DNA from: an uncultured beta proteobacterium
Lineage (GTDB): Bacteria > Pseudomonadota > Gammaproteobacteria > Burkholderiales > Burkholderiaceae_C
Length of the DNA: 37,433 nucleotides
NCBI GenBank assembly: GCA_903906695.1
Contig: CAIVLG010000266.1
Coordinates: 1 to 37,433 of the forward strand
Direction of reading: 5' to 3'
The notes under the pieces are model-generated. The model made no database searches and was not told the DNA's origin. It worked only from the letters and a program-made list of their open reading frames with translations. The translations under genes and the position numbers were made by a program. This document shows, piece by piece, positions 24,393 to 31,823 of the stretch (positions within the stretch are counted from its first letter, which is position 1; the number at the start of each line of letters is the position of its first letter).

Positions 24393-25694
24393 TCACAGCG
24401 CATCGCGCAAGCGGTGATAAAGGGTTCCCAGAACCAGACTGGGGGTTCTGAACAGGGCGCCGCCAGGAAACGGTCGATGTTGCAGCCGGGCGAAGAGATC
24501 AAAACGCCCGGCCTGCCCTTCGATGGCCTGCGCAACCAGTCGACCCGCAAGACCCGTCAGAGCAACGCCGTGACCGCTAAAGCCCTGGAGGTAATACAAG
24601 TTTTGCCCGAGTCGTCCGAAATCCGGTGCCCGGTTCATACTGATGTCGACAAAACCACCCCAAACGTAATCGACCGGCACCTGTTTCAATTCCGGAAATA
24701 CCTGGCACATGCGCGCGCCCATGGTCTGCGCCAGCCGGCGCGGTGTCATCGTGCTATAGCTTACCCCGCCGCCGAACAGCATACGGTGATCGGCACTGAA
24801 ACGGAAGTAGTCCAGAATGAAGTTGTTGTCGCAAGCTGACGCATTGCTGGGAATCAGACGCCGGCACAAGGCTGGATCCAGCGGTGCTGTCGCCACCATG
24901 TAGGTGCCCACCGGCATGATGCGCGGCGTAATCTCGGGCGCAACTCGTGGCCCGTACTCACACAAGGTGCAATTGCCCGCCAGCACGCCAAACCTGGCAC
25001 TGACCACGCCAGCGTCCGTGCTCGCCCGCAGGGTCGCGCCGCGCTGCATATCCCGCACGGCCGAATGCTCGAAAATCCGCACGCCCAGATTGCGCGCGGC
25101 ATCGGCCAGTGCCAGGCCGTATTTCAAGGGATGCAGATGACCCGATACCGGCTCAAAGGCGGCGGCGCAATAACGTTTGGAGCCAATCAGACGCTGGGTA
25201 TTGTCACCACTGACAAATTCAGAAGCAAATCCATAGTCGCGCTGCAGGGTTTTCATGTCGGTCTCCAACAGGCGTGCCTTGCGCGCGGAATCAGCGACAT
25301 GAAGATAACCAGCGACCCGGTCGCAATCGATCCCGAACTCGGCAATGCGCTGGTCGATCAGTGCGATGGATTCGATCGTCATGTCCCAGGCCAGGCGCGC
25401 CTGGCCTGCTCCGAGTTGCTGCTCAATAGGCGTCTGGCCGCTGGAAAAACCGACGATCACCTGCCCGCCATTGCGCCCGGATGCACCGCTGCAAACACGA
25501 TCCGCCTCCAGCACCACCACACTGAATCCTTTTTGCGCCAGTTCGATGGCTGCCGACAGGCCAGCAAAGCCGCCACCAACGACGACAACGTCGGCGCTGA
25601 CCGCGCATTGCAGCGGCAGCTCCGGCGCCTGACGCACGACACTGGCTTCGTAGTAACTTTTTTGATTCAGCTGGGTGTCCGAGTCAAGCAGCAT
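24393..25694 (-). CDS. puuB: FAD-dependent amine oxidoreductase (PuuB-like gamma-glutamylputrescine oxidase)
   Basis: DAO/GlpD-fold flavoprotein, 433 residues. The dinucleotide-binding motif is VVVVGGGFAGLSAAIELA at about residues 36-53, followed by LEADRVCSGASGRNGGQVIV, a strong PuuB-family landmark. The C-terminal FAD contact is YYLQGFSGHGVALTGLAGRLVA. In the Puu pathway this enzyme oxidises gamma-glutamylputrescine to the aldehyde with release of ammonia and H2O2. Its start overlaps the end of the agmatinase-family gene by 11 bases, so the two are coupled. A PuuA-like synthetase is encoded 5 kb downstream on the same strand. Related glycine, sarcosine or other amine oxidases are alternatives. 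Confidence 0.87.
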   Translation of the reverse strand: MLLDSDTQLNQKSYYEASVVRQAPELPLQCAVSADVVVVGGGFAGLSAAIELAQKGFSVVVLEADRVCSGASGRNGGQVIVGFSSGQTPIEQQLGAGQARLAWDMTIESIALIDQRIAEFGIDCDRVAGYLHVADSARKARLLETDMKTLQRDYGFASEFVSGDNTQRLIGSKRYCAAAFEPVSGHLHPLKYGLALADAARNLGVRIFEHSAVRDMQRGATLRASTDAGVVSARFGVLAGNCTLCEYGPRVAPEITPRIMPVGTYMVATAPLDPALCRRLIPSNASACDNNFILDYFRFSADHRMLFGGGVSYSTMTPRRLAQTMGARMCQVFPELKQVPVDYVWGGFVDISMNRAPDFGRLGQNLYYLQGFSGHGVALTGLAGRLVAQAIEGQAGRFDLFARLQHRPFPGGALFRTPSLVLGTLYHRLRDAL

Positions 25695-26625
25695 GGTCAG
25701 GCCGGCCTTTCAAATGCTTGGCCAACTGGCCACACAGGTATGTCCAGACCAGCGTCGCGGCTGCATTGCTCGTGAGTTCGGCGTGGTCGTAGGCGGGTGC
25801 TACTTCGACACAGTCCATGCCGATCAGGTTCAGAGGCACGAGTTCCTCAAGCAAGGTCAGCATCTGGGAACTGCTCAAGCCGCCCGGCTCAGGCGTCCCG
25901 GTGCCGGGCGCGAAGGCTGGATCCAGACAGTCGATATCGAGCGTCAGGTAGCAAGGGCGCTGGCCAATACGCTGAAGAATCCGGGCAATCACCGGCTGCA
26001 GCGCATTACCGTCAAGTCCGCGCAGTTGCCGCGCAGTAAAAATCAGCCCGCCCTGATCCTGCACATACTCGCGGGCGGCACGTTCGCCACTGGAACGCAG
26101 CCCGATCTGCACCGTGTGCAACGGGCTGACCAAACCCTCGCCAATGGCCTCACGAGTCCAGGTGCCGTGGCCGGACGGCTCACCAAAGTGATCCTGCCAG
26201 GTGTCGCAATGGGCATCGAAATGCAGCAGGGCAAGTTCGCCATGCTGTGCCCGGGCAGCGCGCAGCAGCGCCAGTGTCACCGAATGATCGCCGCCCAGAA
26301 AGACACAATGATGCTGCGCCATCAGCACGGCGGCCTGCGCCTGAATCTGCTCGCGAACGGCGGTCAGCGATGACGCGTTGGGCAAACGCATGTCAAGCGC
26401 ATCCCCAAGATAATCGATCGGTGAGACGTCAAACAGCGGATGCAGCCCATCGCACAGCATCAGACTGGCGCGGCGAATCTCCTGCGGCCCGAAGCGGGCT
26501 CCCGGTCGATGCGTGACGGCGCCGTCGAACGGCACGCCGACCACGGCATACGGTTGCCCGGCCAACTCCGGCACTGCAAGAAAGCGATTGCTGTTGTTGG
26601 CGTATGCAAATTGACCAATGTCCAT
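25684..26625 (-). CDS. speB: Agmatinase-family ureohydrolase
   Basis: Binuclear-metal hydrolase, 313 residues (E. coli SpeB 306), expected to split agmatine into putrescine and urea. Metal ligands are all present: H114 (FLGGDHSVTL), D137/H139/D141 (LLHFDAHCDTW) and D230/D232 (LTLDIDCLDPAFAPGTGTPEP). The start at 26625 (MDIGQFAYANNSNRF) is where homology begins; the ribosome-binding site is weak. An open frame continues 119 codons upstream but lies antisense to the neighbouring transporter gene. It is coupled to the PuuB-like oxidase, which fits supply of putrescine to that route. Guanidinobutyrase and other guanidino-compound hydrolases share these motifs, so the substrate is inferred from context. 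Confidence 0.88.
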   Translation of the reverse strand: MDIGQFAYANNSNRFLAVPELAGQPYAVVGVPFDGAVTHRPGARFGPQEIRRASLMLCDGLHPLFDVSPIDYLGDALDMRLPNASSLTAVREQIQAQAAVLMAQHHCVFLGGDHSVTLALLRAARAQHGELALLHFDAHCDTWQDHFGEPSGHGTWTREAIGEGLVSPLHTVQIGLRSSGERAAREYVQDQGGLIFTARQLRGLDGNALQPVIARILQRIGQRPCYLTLDIDCLDPAFAPGTGTPEPGGLSSSQMLTLLEELVPLNLIGMDCVEVAPAYDHAELTSNAAATLVWTYLCGQLAKHLKGRPDHAA

Positions 26626-26629
26626 AACT

Positions 26630-26642
26630 AAGTGTCCCACTT
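26630..26642. promoter_or_regulatory. Small dyad just upstream of the agmatinase-like gene
   Basis: AAGTG-TCC-CACTT (26630-26642) is a perfect 5-bp dyad, 5 bases before the agmatinase-family start codon. It loosely recalls the AAGT...CCACTT ends of the shared 29-bp element but with a spacer 5 bases shorter. A role is speculative. Confidence 0.25.
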
Positions 26643-26780
26643 TGACGTCAAACCCGACGGTAGCGCAATTCAGCCGATCCGGCCGGTGCCAAATTTGGCG
26701 CTTGGGCGACGAACCATTGCCTGCGCCCGGCCGACCTGAGGCATGATAAGAGCTTGCAACACCCTTGGTTTGACCAGCCG

Positions 26781-27713
26781 ATGCCCACCACACGCCAGCG
26801 CCTGACAGCCTACCTCTTGCTCGCCCTGAGCATGTCGTTGGTCGGCAGCTACGTTGCCTTGTCGAAGGCCCTGGTGGCGGCCCTGCCGGTACTGTTGCTG
26901 GCCTGGCTGCGCTTTGGCATTGGCGTTCTGGCCATGCCGCACTGGCTGCGCAAGCCGCCGGGCGAGACGCCAATGACGCCAACGACCCAAAAGCTGGTCT
27001 TTCTGGAATCCTTTCTTGGCAATTTCCTGTTTTCCATCTGCATGTTGTACGGCGTCAGCATGACAAGTGCCGTCTCTGCCGGCGTCATTCTGGCCTCGAT
27101 TCCCGCCGTGGTGGCCCTCATGAGCTGGCTGTTCCTGCGCGAGCGCATCGGTCTGCGCGTCTGGGCGGCAATCGCCTGCGCCGCCTTCGGTATCGGCCTG
27201 TTTGCCAGTGCTGGTGAACGGGTGGCGGCTCGGGATTCAAGCCTGTGGGGCAATGCACTGGTGTTCGGCGCCGTCGTCTGTGAAGCCGCTTATGCCGTCA
27301 TAGGCAAAAAGCTGACCGGCGCACTGTCAGCCAAACGCATCACAGCGCTGATCAATTTGTGGGGTTTTGCGTTGATGACGCCGATGGGCCTGTACCTGGC
27401 GCTGCAATTCGATTTCGGCGGCATTGCCGTGAGCAGTTGGCTATTGCTGGTGTTTTACGCGCTAGCCGCAAGTGTCGGGACGGTTTGGCTGTGGATGACA
27501 GGCCTGAAGTCGGTACCGGCCTCCCGGGCCGGCGTCTTTACCGTCATGCTACCCGTTTCTGCCGCCCTGGTAGGTGTTCTGGCACTCGGAGAGACGCTGC
27601 GCGGCCGGCAATTGCTGGCCTTCGGAATTGCCCTGCTTGGGCTGCTGCTGGCAACGCTGCCCACGCGCACTCTGATTGACCCGGCCAGGGTCAGCTCAGG
27701 CAACGATCGCTGA
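26781..27713 (+). CDS. DMT-superfamily (EamA-type) membrane transporter
   Basis: Drug/metabolite transporter of about 310 residues with ten hydrophobic helices in two EamA repeats. The first repeat starts LTAYLLLALSMSLVGSYVAL, and the second lies around WGNALVFGAVVCEAAYAVIG to LLAFGIALLGLLLATLP. EamA signatures are ILASIPAVVALMSWLFLRERI (first repeat) and LPVSAALVGVLALGETLRG (second). Such proteins export amino acids or metabolites, or import small molecules; the substrate is not predictable. The gene is divergent from the agmatinase-family gene (155-base gap), which could mean shared control. The start is uncertain: ATG at 26781 has no clear ribosome-binding site, and a TTG at 26754 follows AAGAG. 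Its end overlaps the convergent RraA-family gene by 23 bases. Confidence 0.88.
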   Translation: MPTTRQRLTAYLLLALSMSLVGSYVALSKALVAALPVLLLAWLRFGIGVLAMPHWLRKPPGETPMTPTTQKLVFLESFLGNFLFSICMLYGVSMTSAVSAGVILASIPAVVALMSWLFLRERIGLRVWAAIACAAFGIGLFASAGERVAARDSSLWGNALVFGAVVCEAAYAVIGKKLTGALSAKRITALINLWGFALMTPMGLYLALQFDFGGIAVSSWLLLVFYALAASVGTVWLWMTGLKSVPASRAGVFTVMLPVSAALVGVLALGETLRGRQLLAFGIALLGLLLATLPTRTLIDPARVSSGNDR

Positions 27714-28212
27714 GCACCATGCCGTCGTCGTCAGCGTAGAGCCAGTCTCCGGGACGAACCCAAACGCCCTGCAACTGGATTGCCAGATCGCGCTGACCTT
27801 GGTTGCGCTTCTCGGTTGGCAGCGGCATGCTCGCCAGGGCACGGATTCCCACCCCCAACAAGGCCAGTTCGGCCACATCGCGCACGCAGCCATCGATGAC
27901 CACAGCGGCCCAGCCGTTTCGCACTGCCGCCAAGCCCAGATTACCTCCCAGTAAGGCACGCCGCAGGGACGCGCCGCCATCGACCACCAGAACCTTGGCA
28001 ATCCGTCCTGAGGGCGTGTCCTCAAAGCCGTCCGAATCGAGTGCCGCCTTGAGCAGCGAGTTGTCCTCAAAGCATTTGATGGTCGCGACCGGACCACAAA
28101 ATTTACGCACCGCACCGAAGTCGCGAAACACCGGGGGCAGCACCCGAAAACCGCCGGACGAATCGTTTTTGTGCGCATCACACAGGTCACAAGTGGCAAA
28201 TAACGGGGTCAT
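27691..28212 (-). CDS. RraA-family protein (RNase E inhibitor-like / HMG aldolase-like)
   Basis: 173-residue protein of the RraA/MenG fold. Landmarks are the N-terminal TCDLCDAH, VLVVDGGASLRRALLGGNLG, the central NGWAAVVIDGCVRD and the C-terminal VWVRPGDWLYADDDGMVL. Family members either inhibit RNase E or act as class II 4-hydroxy-4-methyl-2-oxoglutarate/oxaloacetate aldolases. The G-x-x-x-R-D (GCVRD) motif with a nearby acidic pair is present in the aldolase-type proteins, so sequence alone does not choose. The start at 28212 is supported by GAGGA 9 bases upstream. It is convergent with, and overlaps, the transporter gene end; no aldolase-pathway genes are adjacent. Confidence 0.88.
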   Translation of the reverse strand: MTPLFATCDLCDAHKNDSSGGFRVLPPVFRDFGAVRKFCGPVATIKCFEDNSLLKAALDSDGFEDTPSGRIAKVLVVDGGASLRRALLGGNLGLAAVRNGWAAVVIDGCVRDVAELALLGVGIRALASMPLPTEKRNQGQRDLAIQLQGVWVRPGDWLYADDDGMVLSDRCLS

Positions 28213-28301
28213 GGATGAAGTCCTCAGTATCTGAAAATTGTAGGGTTTCCTTTGTCAGAGGGAAAAGTCATGCAAATCCCTGTGAAAAAACAACACGCAA
28301 G

Positions 28302-28386
28302 AGTGAAATAGTCACTTCTTCACTAGGAAACAGGCGAATTCTCCAGTAGCATCCCTCTTGCCAGTGGAGAAGCAGTTCTTCGCTGG
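28302..28386 (+). other. Structured 5' leader of the H1/SWIB gene
   Basis: Two hairpins precede the gene. AGTGA (28303-28307) can pair with TCACT at 28312-28316, or with a second TTCACT at 28319-28324, as alternative forms. Downstream, CCAGTGGAGAA (28361-28371) pairs over 11 positions, two of them G-T, with 28376-28386 around the loop GCAG. The second ends 32 bases before the start codon. No known riboswitch is recognised. No gene lies in 28213-28418. Confidence 0.4.
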
Positions 28387-28418
28387 TGATTAATCAACTT
28401 CTAGAAGGAAAATAAATC

Positions 28419-28844
28419 ATGGCAACTGCAAGCAAAGCTCCGGCTAAAAAGGCCGCCCCAGCCAAAAAGGCTCCCGCCAAGAAAGCGGCAGCCAAAAAGG
28501 CGGCTCCGGCTAAAAAAGTACCCGCAAAGAAAGTGCCGGCCAAGAAGGCCGCTCCGGCCAAAAAGGCTGCTGCAAAGAAAGCGCCCGCCAAAAAGCGCAC
28601 GCCCAATGCAGCGTTTATGAAGGCCTTGACACCCAGTGCCGCACTGGCTGCCGTGGTGGGAGCCAACCCGCTGCCGCGCACCGAAGTGGTCAGCAAGCTG
28701 TGGGCCTACATCAAGAAGAACAAACTGCAGGACGCAGTCAACAAACGCATGATCAATGCCGATGCCAAGCTCAAAGAAATCTTCGCCAAGGCGCAGGTAT
28801 CGATGTTCGAGATGGCTGGCCTGATCGGCAAACACCTCAAGTAA
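28419..28844 (+). CDS. Histone H1-like lysine/alanine-rich protein fused to a SWIB domain
   Basis: 141-residue nucleoid-type protein. Residues 1-60 are an almost pure lysine/alanine/proline repeat (units such as KKAAPAKKAPA), like the tail of eukaryotic H1 and of bacterial H1-like proteins, and should bind DNA through charge. Residues about 62-141 form a SWIB/MDM2 domain (LTPSAALAAVVGANPLPRTE, VVSKLWAYIKKNKLQDAVNK, LKEIFAKAQVSMFEMAGLI). The start is firm, with AAGGA 10 bases upstream and an intrinsic terminator 20 bases after the stop, so it is monocistronic. The same two-part layout is known in some Burkholderiales and, with separate partners, in Chlamydiae; its role is probably chromosome compaction or transcription control. 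The repeat is prone to length change. Confidence 0.92.
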   Translation: MATASKAPAKKAAPAKKAPAKKAAAKKAAPAKKVPAKKVPAKKAAPAKKAAAKKAPAKKRTPNAAFMKALTPSAALAAVVGANPLPRTEVVSKLWAYIKKNKLQDAVNKRMINADAKLKEIFAKAQVSMFEMAGLIGKHLK

Positions 28845-28864
28845 GCAGCACTGCTGTCTACCAC

Positions 28865-28892
28865 AAAGGCCGGCGCAAGCCGGCCTTTTTTT
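28865..28892 (+). terminator. Terminator of the H1/SWIB gene
   Basis: AAAGGCCGG (28865-28873) and CCGGCCTTT (28880-28888) form a perfect 9-bp stem with a short loop, continuing into a run of seven T. It lies directly between the H1-like gene and dppB. Confidence 0.9.
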
Positions 28893-28938
28893 GTTCTGGC
28901 ATGATTCGGTCCGAGCTTCGCTACAGAGCCTCCCGACA

Positions 28939-29943
28939 ATGCTGCGTTTTCTGCTAACCCGTTTCAGCCTGATCGTGCCCACCTTCATCGGCATGACGCT
29001 GGTGGCGTTCTTCCTGATTCGATTGGTGCCGGGCGACCCGATCGAAACCCTCGCCGGCGAGCGCGGCATCGACGCGGCGCGACACGCTTTGCTGCTGAAA
29101 GAATACGGACTTGACCGCCCGGTGCTGGTTCAATACGGCATCTACATCGGTCGCGTTCTGCAAGGCGATCTAGGCCGATCGATCATCACCCACGAGCCGG
29201 TCATGTCGGAATTCGTGGCTCTATTTCCGGCCACCATCGAGTTGGCCCTCAGTGCCATTCTGTTTGCACTGATGCTTGGCATACCGGCCGGCATTCTGGC
29301 CGCGGTGAAACGAAATTCGATGCTCGACCACGGTGTCATGGGCGTCTCTCTGACCGGCTATTCAATGCCCATTTTCTGGTGGGGTCTGCTGCTGATCCTG
29401 TTGTTCTCGGTACAAATGGATTTGACACCGGTGTCAGGGCGCATCGCCTTCGCCCACTTCATTGAGCCAGTCACCGGTTTTCTGCTGCTCGACACCCTGC
29501 TCGCCGGCAACAAGGCCGCCTTCTGGTCGGCCGCCACGCACCTGATCCTGCCGACCATCGTGCTAGGGACCAATCCGCTGGCCGTCATCGCCCGCATGAC
29601 ACGCTCGGCGATGCTCGAAGTGCTGGGTGAAGACTACATTCGCGCGGCCCGCGCCAAAGGTCTGTCCAACCTGCGGGTGGTGGCTCTGCACGCCCTGCGC
29701 AACGCCTTGATTCCGGTGGTGACGGTGATCGGACTGCAGGTCGGCGTCCTGTTTACCGGTGCCATTCTGACGGAGACCATCTTCTCCTGGCCGGGTGTTG
29801 GCAAGTGGATGATTGAAGCGATTGGCCGGCGCGACTACCCGGTGTTGCAAGGCGGCATGCTGCTGCTGGGCATCATCGTGATGGCGGTGAACCTGCTGGT
29901 TGACGTCACCTACGGCATCATCAATCCCAAGGTGAGGCACTGA
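28939..29943 (+). CDS. dppB: Dipeptide ABC transporter permease DppB
   Basis: First membrane subunit of a peptide importer, 334 residues (E. coli DppB 339). It opens with the N-terminal landmark MLRFLLTRFSLIVPTFIGMT and FFLIRLVPGDPIE. The cytoplasmic coupling loop is YIRAARAKGLSNLRVVALHA, and the C-terminus TIFSWPGVGKWMIEAIGRRD is typical. About six membrane helices are visible. The ATG at 28939 is set by homology; no good ribosome-binding site is seen, and it is only 46 bases past a strong terminator. The stop shares one base with the next start (TGATG). It forms the channel with DppC. Confidence 0.95.
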   Translation: MLRFLLTRFSLIVPTFIGMTLVAFFLIRLVPGDPIETLAGERGIDAARHALLLKEYGLDRPVLVQYGIYIGRVLQGDLGRSIITHEPVMSEFVALFPATIELALSAILFALMLGIPAGILAAVKRNSMLDHGVMGVSLTGYSMPIFWWGLLLILLFSVQMDLTPVSGRIAFAHFIEPVTGFLLLDTLLAGNKAAFWSAATHLILPTIVLGTNPLAVIARMTRSAMLEVLGEDYIRAARAKGLSNLRVVALHALRNALIPVVTVIGLQVGVLFTGAILTETIFSWPGVGKWMIEAIGRRDYPVLQGGMLLLGIIVMAVNLLVDVTYGIINPKVRH

Positions 29944-30842
29944 TGGTTAGCGCGGCCCTTCATGAGCCCGCCACGGCCGAACCGCCACGCCCGCTGCGCG
30001 AGTTCTGGAGCTACTTCAGCGACAACGGCGGCGCCGTGGCCGGTCTTCTGATTGTGATTCTGGTTCTTCTGTTGGCGCTGTTGGCACCCTTGATCGCGCC
30101 CTACGCACCGGATCTGACCAACGCCACAGTGTTTCTGAAACCCCCAGCTTGGCAAGCGGGTGGAACGAGCGCGCATTGGCTCGGTACCGACGCGATTGGC
30201 CGCGACATCCTCTCGCGCCTGATCCACGGCGCCCGGCTGTCGCTGGCGATGGGCCTGGCGGTGGTGGCGCTGTCGGTCATGGTGGGCACTGTGCTGGGAT
30301 TGACGGCGGGCTATTTCCGTGGCGTTTTCGAAATCGCCGTCATGCGCCTGATGGACATCATCCTGACGCTGCCGAGCCTGCTGCTGGCGATCGTGATCGT
30401 CGCCATTCTGGGACCCGGCCTGATGAATGCGATGCTGGCGGTGGCGGTGGTCGTGCTGCCGCACTATGTGCGCATCACGCGTGCCGCCGTCATCGGCGAA
30501 ATGGCGAAGGACTATGTCACGGCAGCGCGCATGAACGGAGCCAGCCATCTGCGCCTGATGTTCAATGAAGTGCTGCCGAACTGCCTGGCGCCGCTGATCG
30601 TGCAGGCCTCGCTCGGCATTTCGACCGCGATCCTGGACGCGGCGGCATTGGGCTTTCTGGGGCTGGGGGCGCAGCCCCCCTCGCCCGAGTGGGGCACCAT
30701 GCTGGCCGACGCGCGCGAATTCGTGATGCGTGCCTGGTGGGTCGTTACCTTTCCAGGTCTGGCCATACTGGTGACGGTGCTGGCGTTCAACCTGCTCGGC
30801 GACGGACTGCGCGACGCGTTTGATCCCAAACTCAAACGCTGA
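29943..30842 (+). CDS. dppC: Dipeptide ABC transporter permease DppC
   Basis: Second membrane subunit, 299 residues (E. coli DppC 300). It has the N-terminal OppC-type helix (GAVAGLLIVILVLLLALLAPL), the HWLGTDAIGRDILSRLIHGAR landmark found in nearly all DppC/OppC proteins, and the coupling loop DYVTAARMNGASHLRLMFNE. The end GLGAQPPSPEWGTMLADARE and FNLLGDGLRDAFDPKLKR is also diagnostic. Its start overlaps the dppB stop by one base, so translation is coupled; dppD follows after 12 bases. Confidence 0.96.
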   Translation: MVSAALHEPATAEPPRPLREFWSYFSDNGGAVAGLLIVILVLLLALLAPLIAPYAPDLTNATVFLKPPAWQAGGTSAHWLGTDAIGRDILSRLIHGARLSLAMGLAVVALSVMVGTVLGLTAGYFRGVFEIAVMRLMDIILTLPSLLLAIVIVAILGPGLMNAMLAVAVVVLPHYVRITRAAVIGEMAKDYVTAARMNGASHLRLMFNEVLPNCLAPLIVQASLGISTAILDAAALGFLGLGAQPPSPEWGTMLADAREFVMRAWWVVTFPGLAILVTVLAFNLLGDGLRDAFDPKLKR

Positions 30843-30854
30843 AAGCCTCACGCC

Positions 30855-31823
30855 ATGGCCCTGCTTGAAATCGAAAACCTGTCGGTCGAGTTTCCCTCGA
30901 AGAACAGTGTCATGCACGCGGTCGATGGCGTCAAGCTGTCGCTTGAGGCCGGACAGGTGCTGGGCATCGTAGGCGAGTCCGGCTCCGGCAAGAGCGTCAC
31001 CATGATGGCGTTGATGGGTCTGGTGCCTTACCCAGGGCGCATCACGGCCGACAAACTGCGCTTTGACGGTCATGACCTGCTCTCGCTCTCCAGCAATGAA
31101 CGCAGAAAACTCACCGGCAAGGATGTGGCGATGATCTTTCAGGATCCCACCACCAGCCTCAACCCGTGCTTCAGCGTGGGTTTTCAGTTGGCTGAGACCT
31201 TGAAGCTGCATTTGCAGTTGGACACTCGGGCAGCGCACAAACGCTCGATTGAACTGATGGAGCAGGTTGGCATCCCCGCGCCCGAGAGCCGTCTCAAGGA
31301 CTTTCCGCACCAGATGTCAGGCGGCATGAACCAGCGCGTGATGATCGCGATGGCCATTGCCTGCAACCCCAAGCTGCTGATTGCCGATGAGCCGACCACT
31401 GCGCTCGACGTCACAATACAGGCGCAGATTCTGGACTTGTTGCAGGGTCTGCAAAAAGAGCGCGGCATGGCACTCGTGCTGATCACCCACAACATGGGCG
31501 TCGTCTCCGAAATGGCGCAGCGCGTGGCTGTGATGTATGCCGGACAGATCATGGAGGAACGCAGCGCCGAAGACCTTTTCGCAACGCCGCAACACCCCTA
31601 CACCCAGGCACTGATGGCGGCCATGCCCGAGCGCAGCGACGGCCTGACACGCCTGGCCACGATTCCCGGCATGGTGCCCGGCATGTACGACCGCCCGCAC
31701 GGCTGCCTGTTTGCGCCGCGTTGTGCCTACGCCCAGGACAGTTGCCGCTCGCAGCGCCCTCCCCTGCAATCCTGGCAACAAGGCACGGTGCGCTGTCAGT
31801 TTCCGCTCGGGACCAAGGCATGA
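30855..31823 (+). CDS. dppD: Dipeptide ABC transporter ATP-binding protein DppD
   Basis: ATPase of 322 residues (E. coli DppD 327). Walker A is [17 protein letters not shown] (about 36-52), Q-loop [12 protein letters not shown], signature [15 protein letters not shown], Walker [13 protein letters not shown] and H-loop [10 protein letters not shown]. The C-terminal oligopeptide-transporter extension with its cysteine cluster ([19 protein letters not shown]) is present. It lies 12 bases after dppC, and its TGA overlaps the ATG of dppF. It works as a heterodimer with DppF. Confidence 0.96.
   Translation: MALLEIENLSVEFPSKNSVMHAVDGVKLSLEAGQVLGIVGESGSGKSVTMMALMGLVPYPGRITADKLRFDGHDLLSLSSNERRKLTGKDVAMIFQDPTTSLNPCFSVGFQLAETLKLHLQLDTRAAHKRSIELMEQVGIPAPESRLKDFPHQMSGGMNQRVMIAMAIACNPKLLIADEPTTALDVTIQAQILDLLQGLQKERGMALVLITHNMGVVSEMAQRVAVMYAGQIMEERSAEDLFATPQHPYTQALMAAMPERSDGLTRLATIPGMVPGMYDRPHGCLFAPRCAYAQDSCRSQRPPLQSWQQGTVRCQFPLGTKA

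Noticed and set aside
26626-26982. N-terminal extension of the agmatinase frame
   Set aside because: The extra 119 codons overlap the divergent transporter gene and lack similarity to ureohydrolases; homology starts at the ATG at 26625.
28419-28600. Tandem repeats resembling a repeat array or CRISPR
   Set aside because: They are in-frame coding repeats of lysine/alanine/proline codons in the H1-like protein, without regular spacers. No CRISPR array was seen anywhere in the window.
29910-31310. Long minus-strand open frame (466 codons) opposite dppC/dppD
   Set aside because: Histidine/glutamine/arginine-rich antisense shadow of highly conserved transporter genes.
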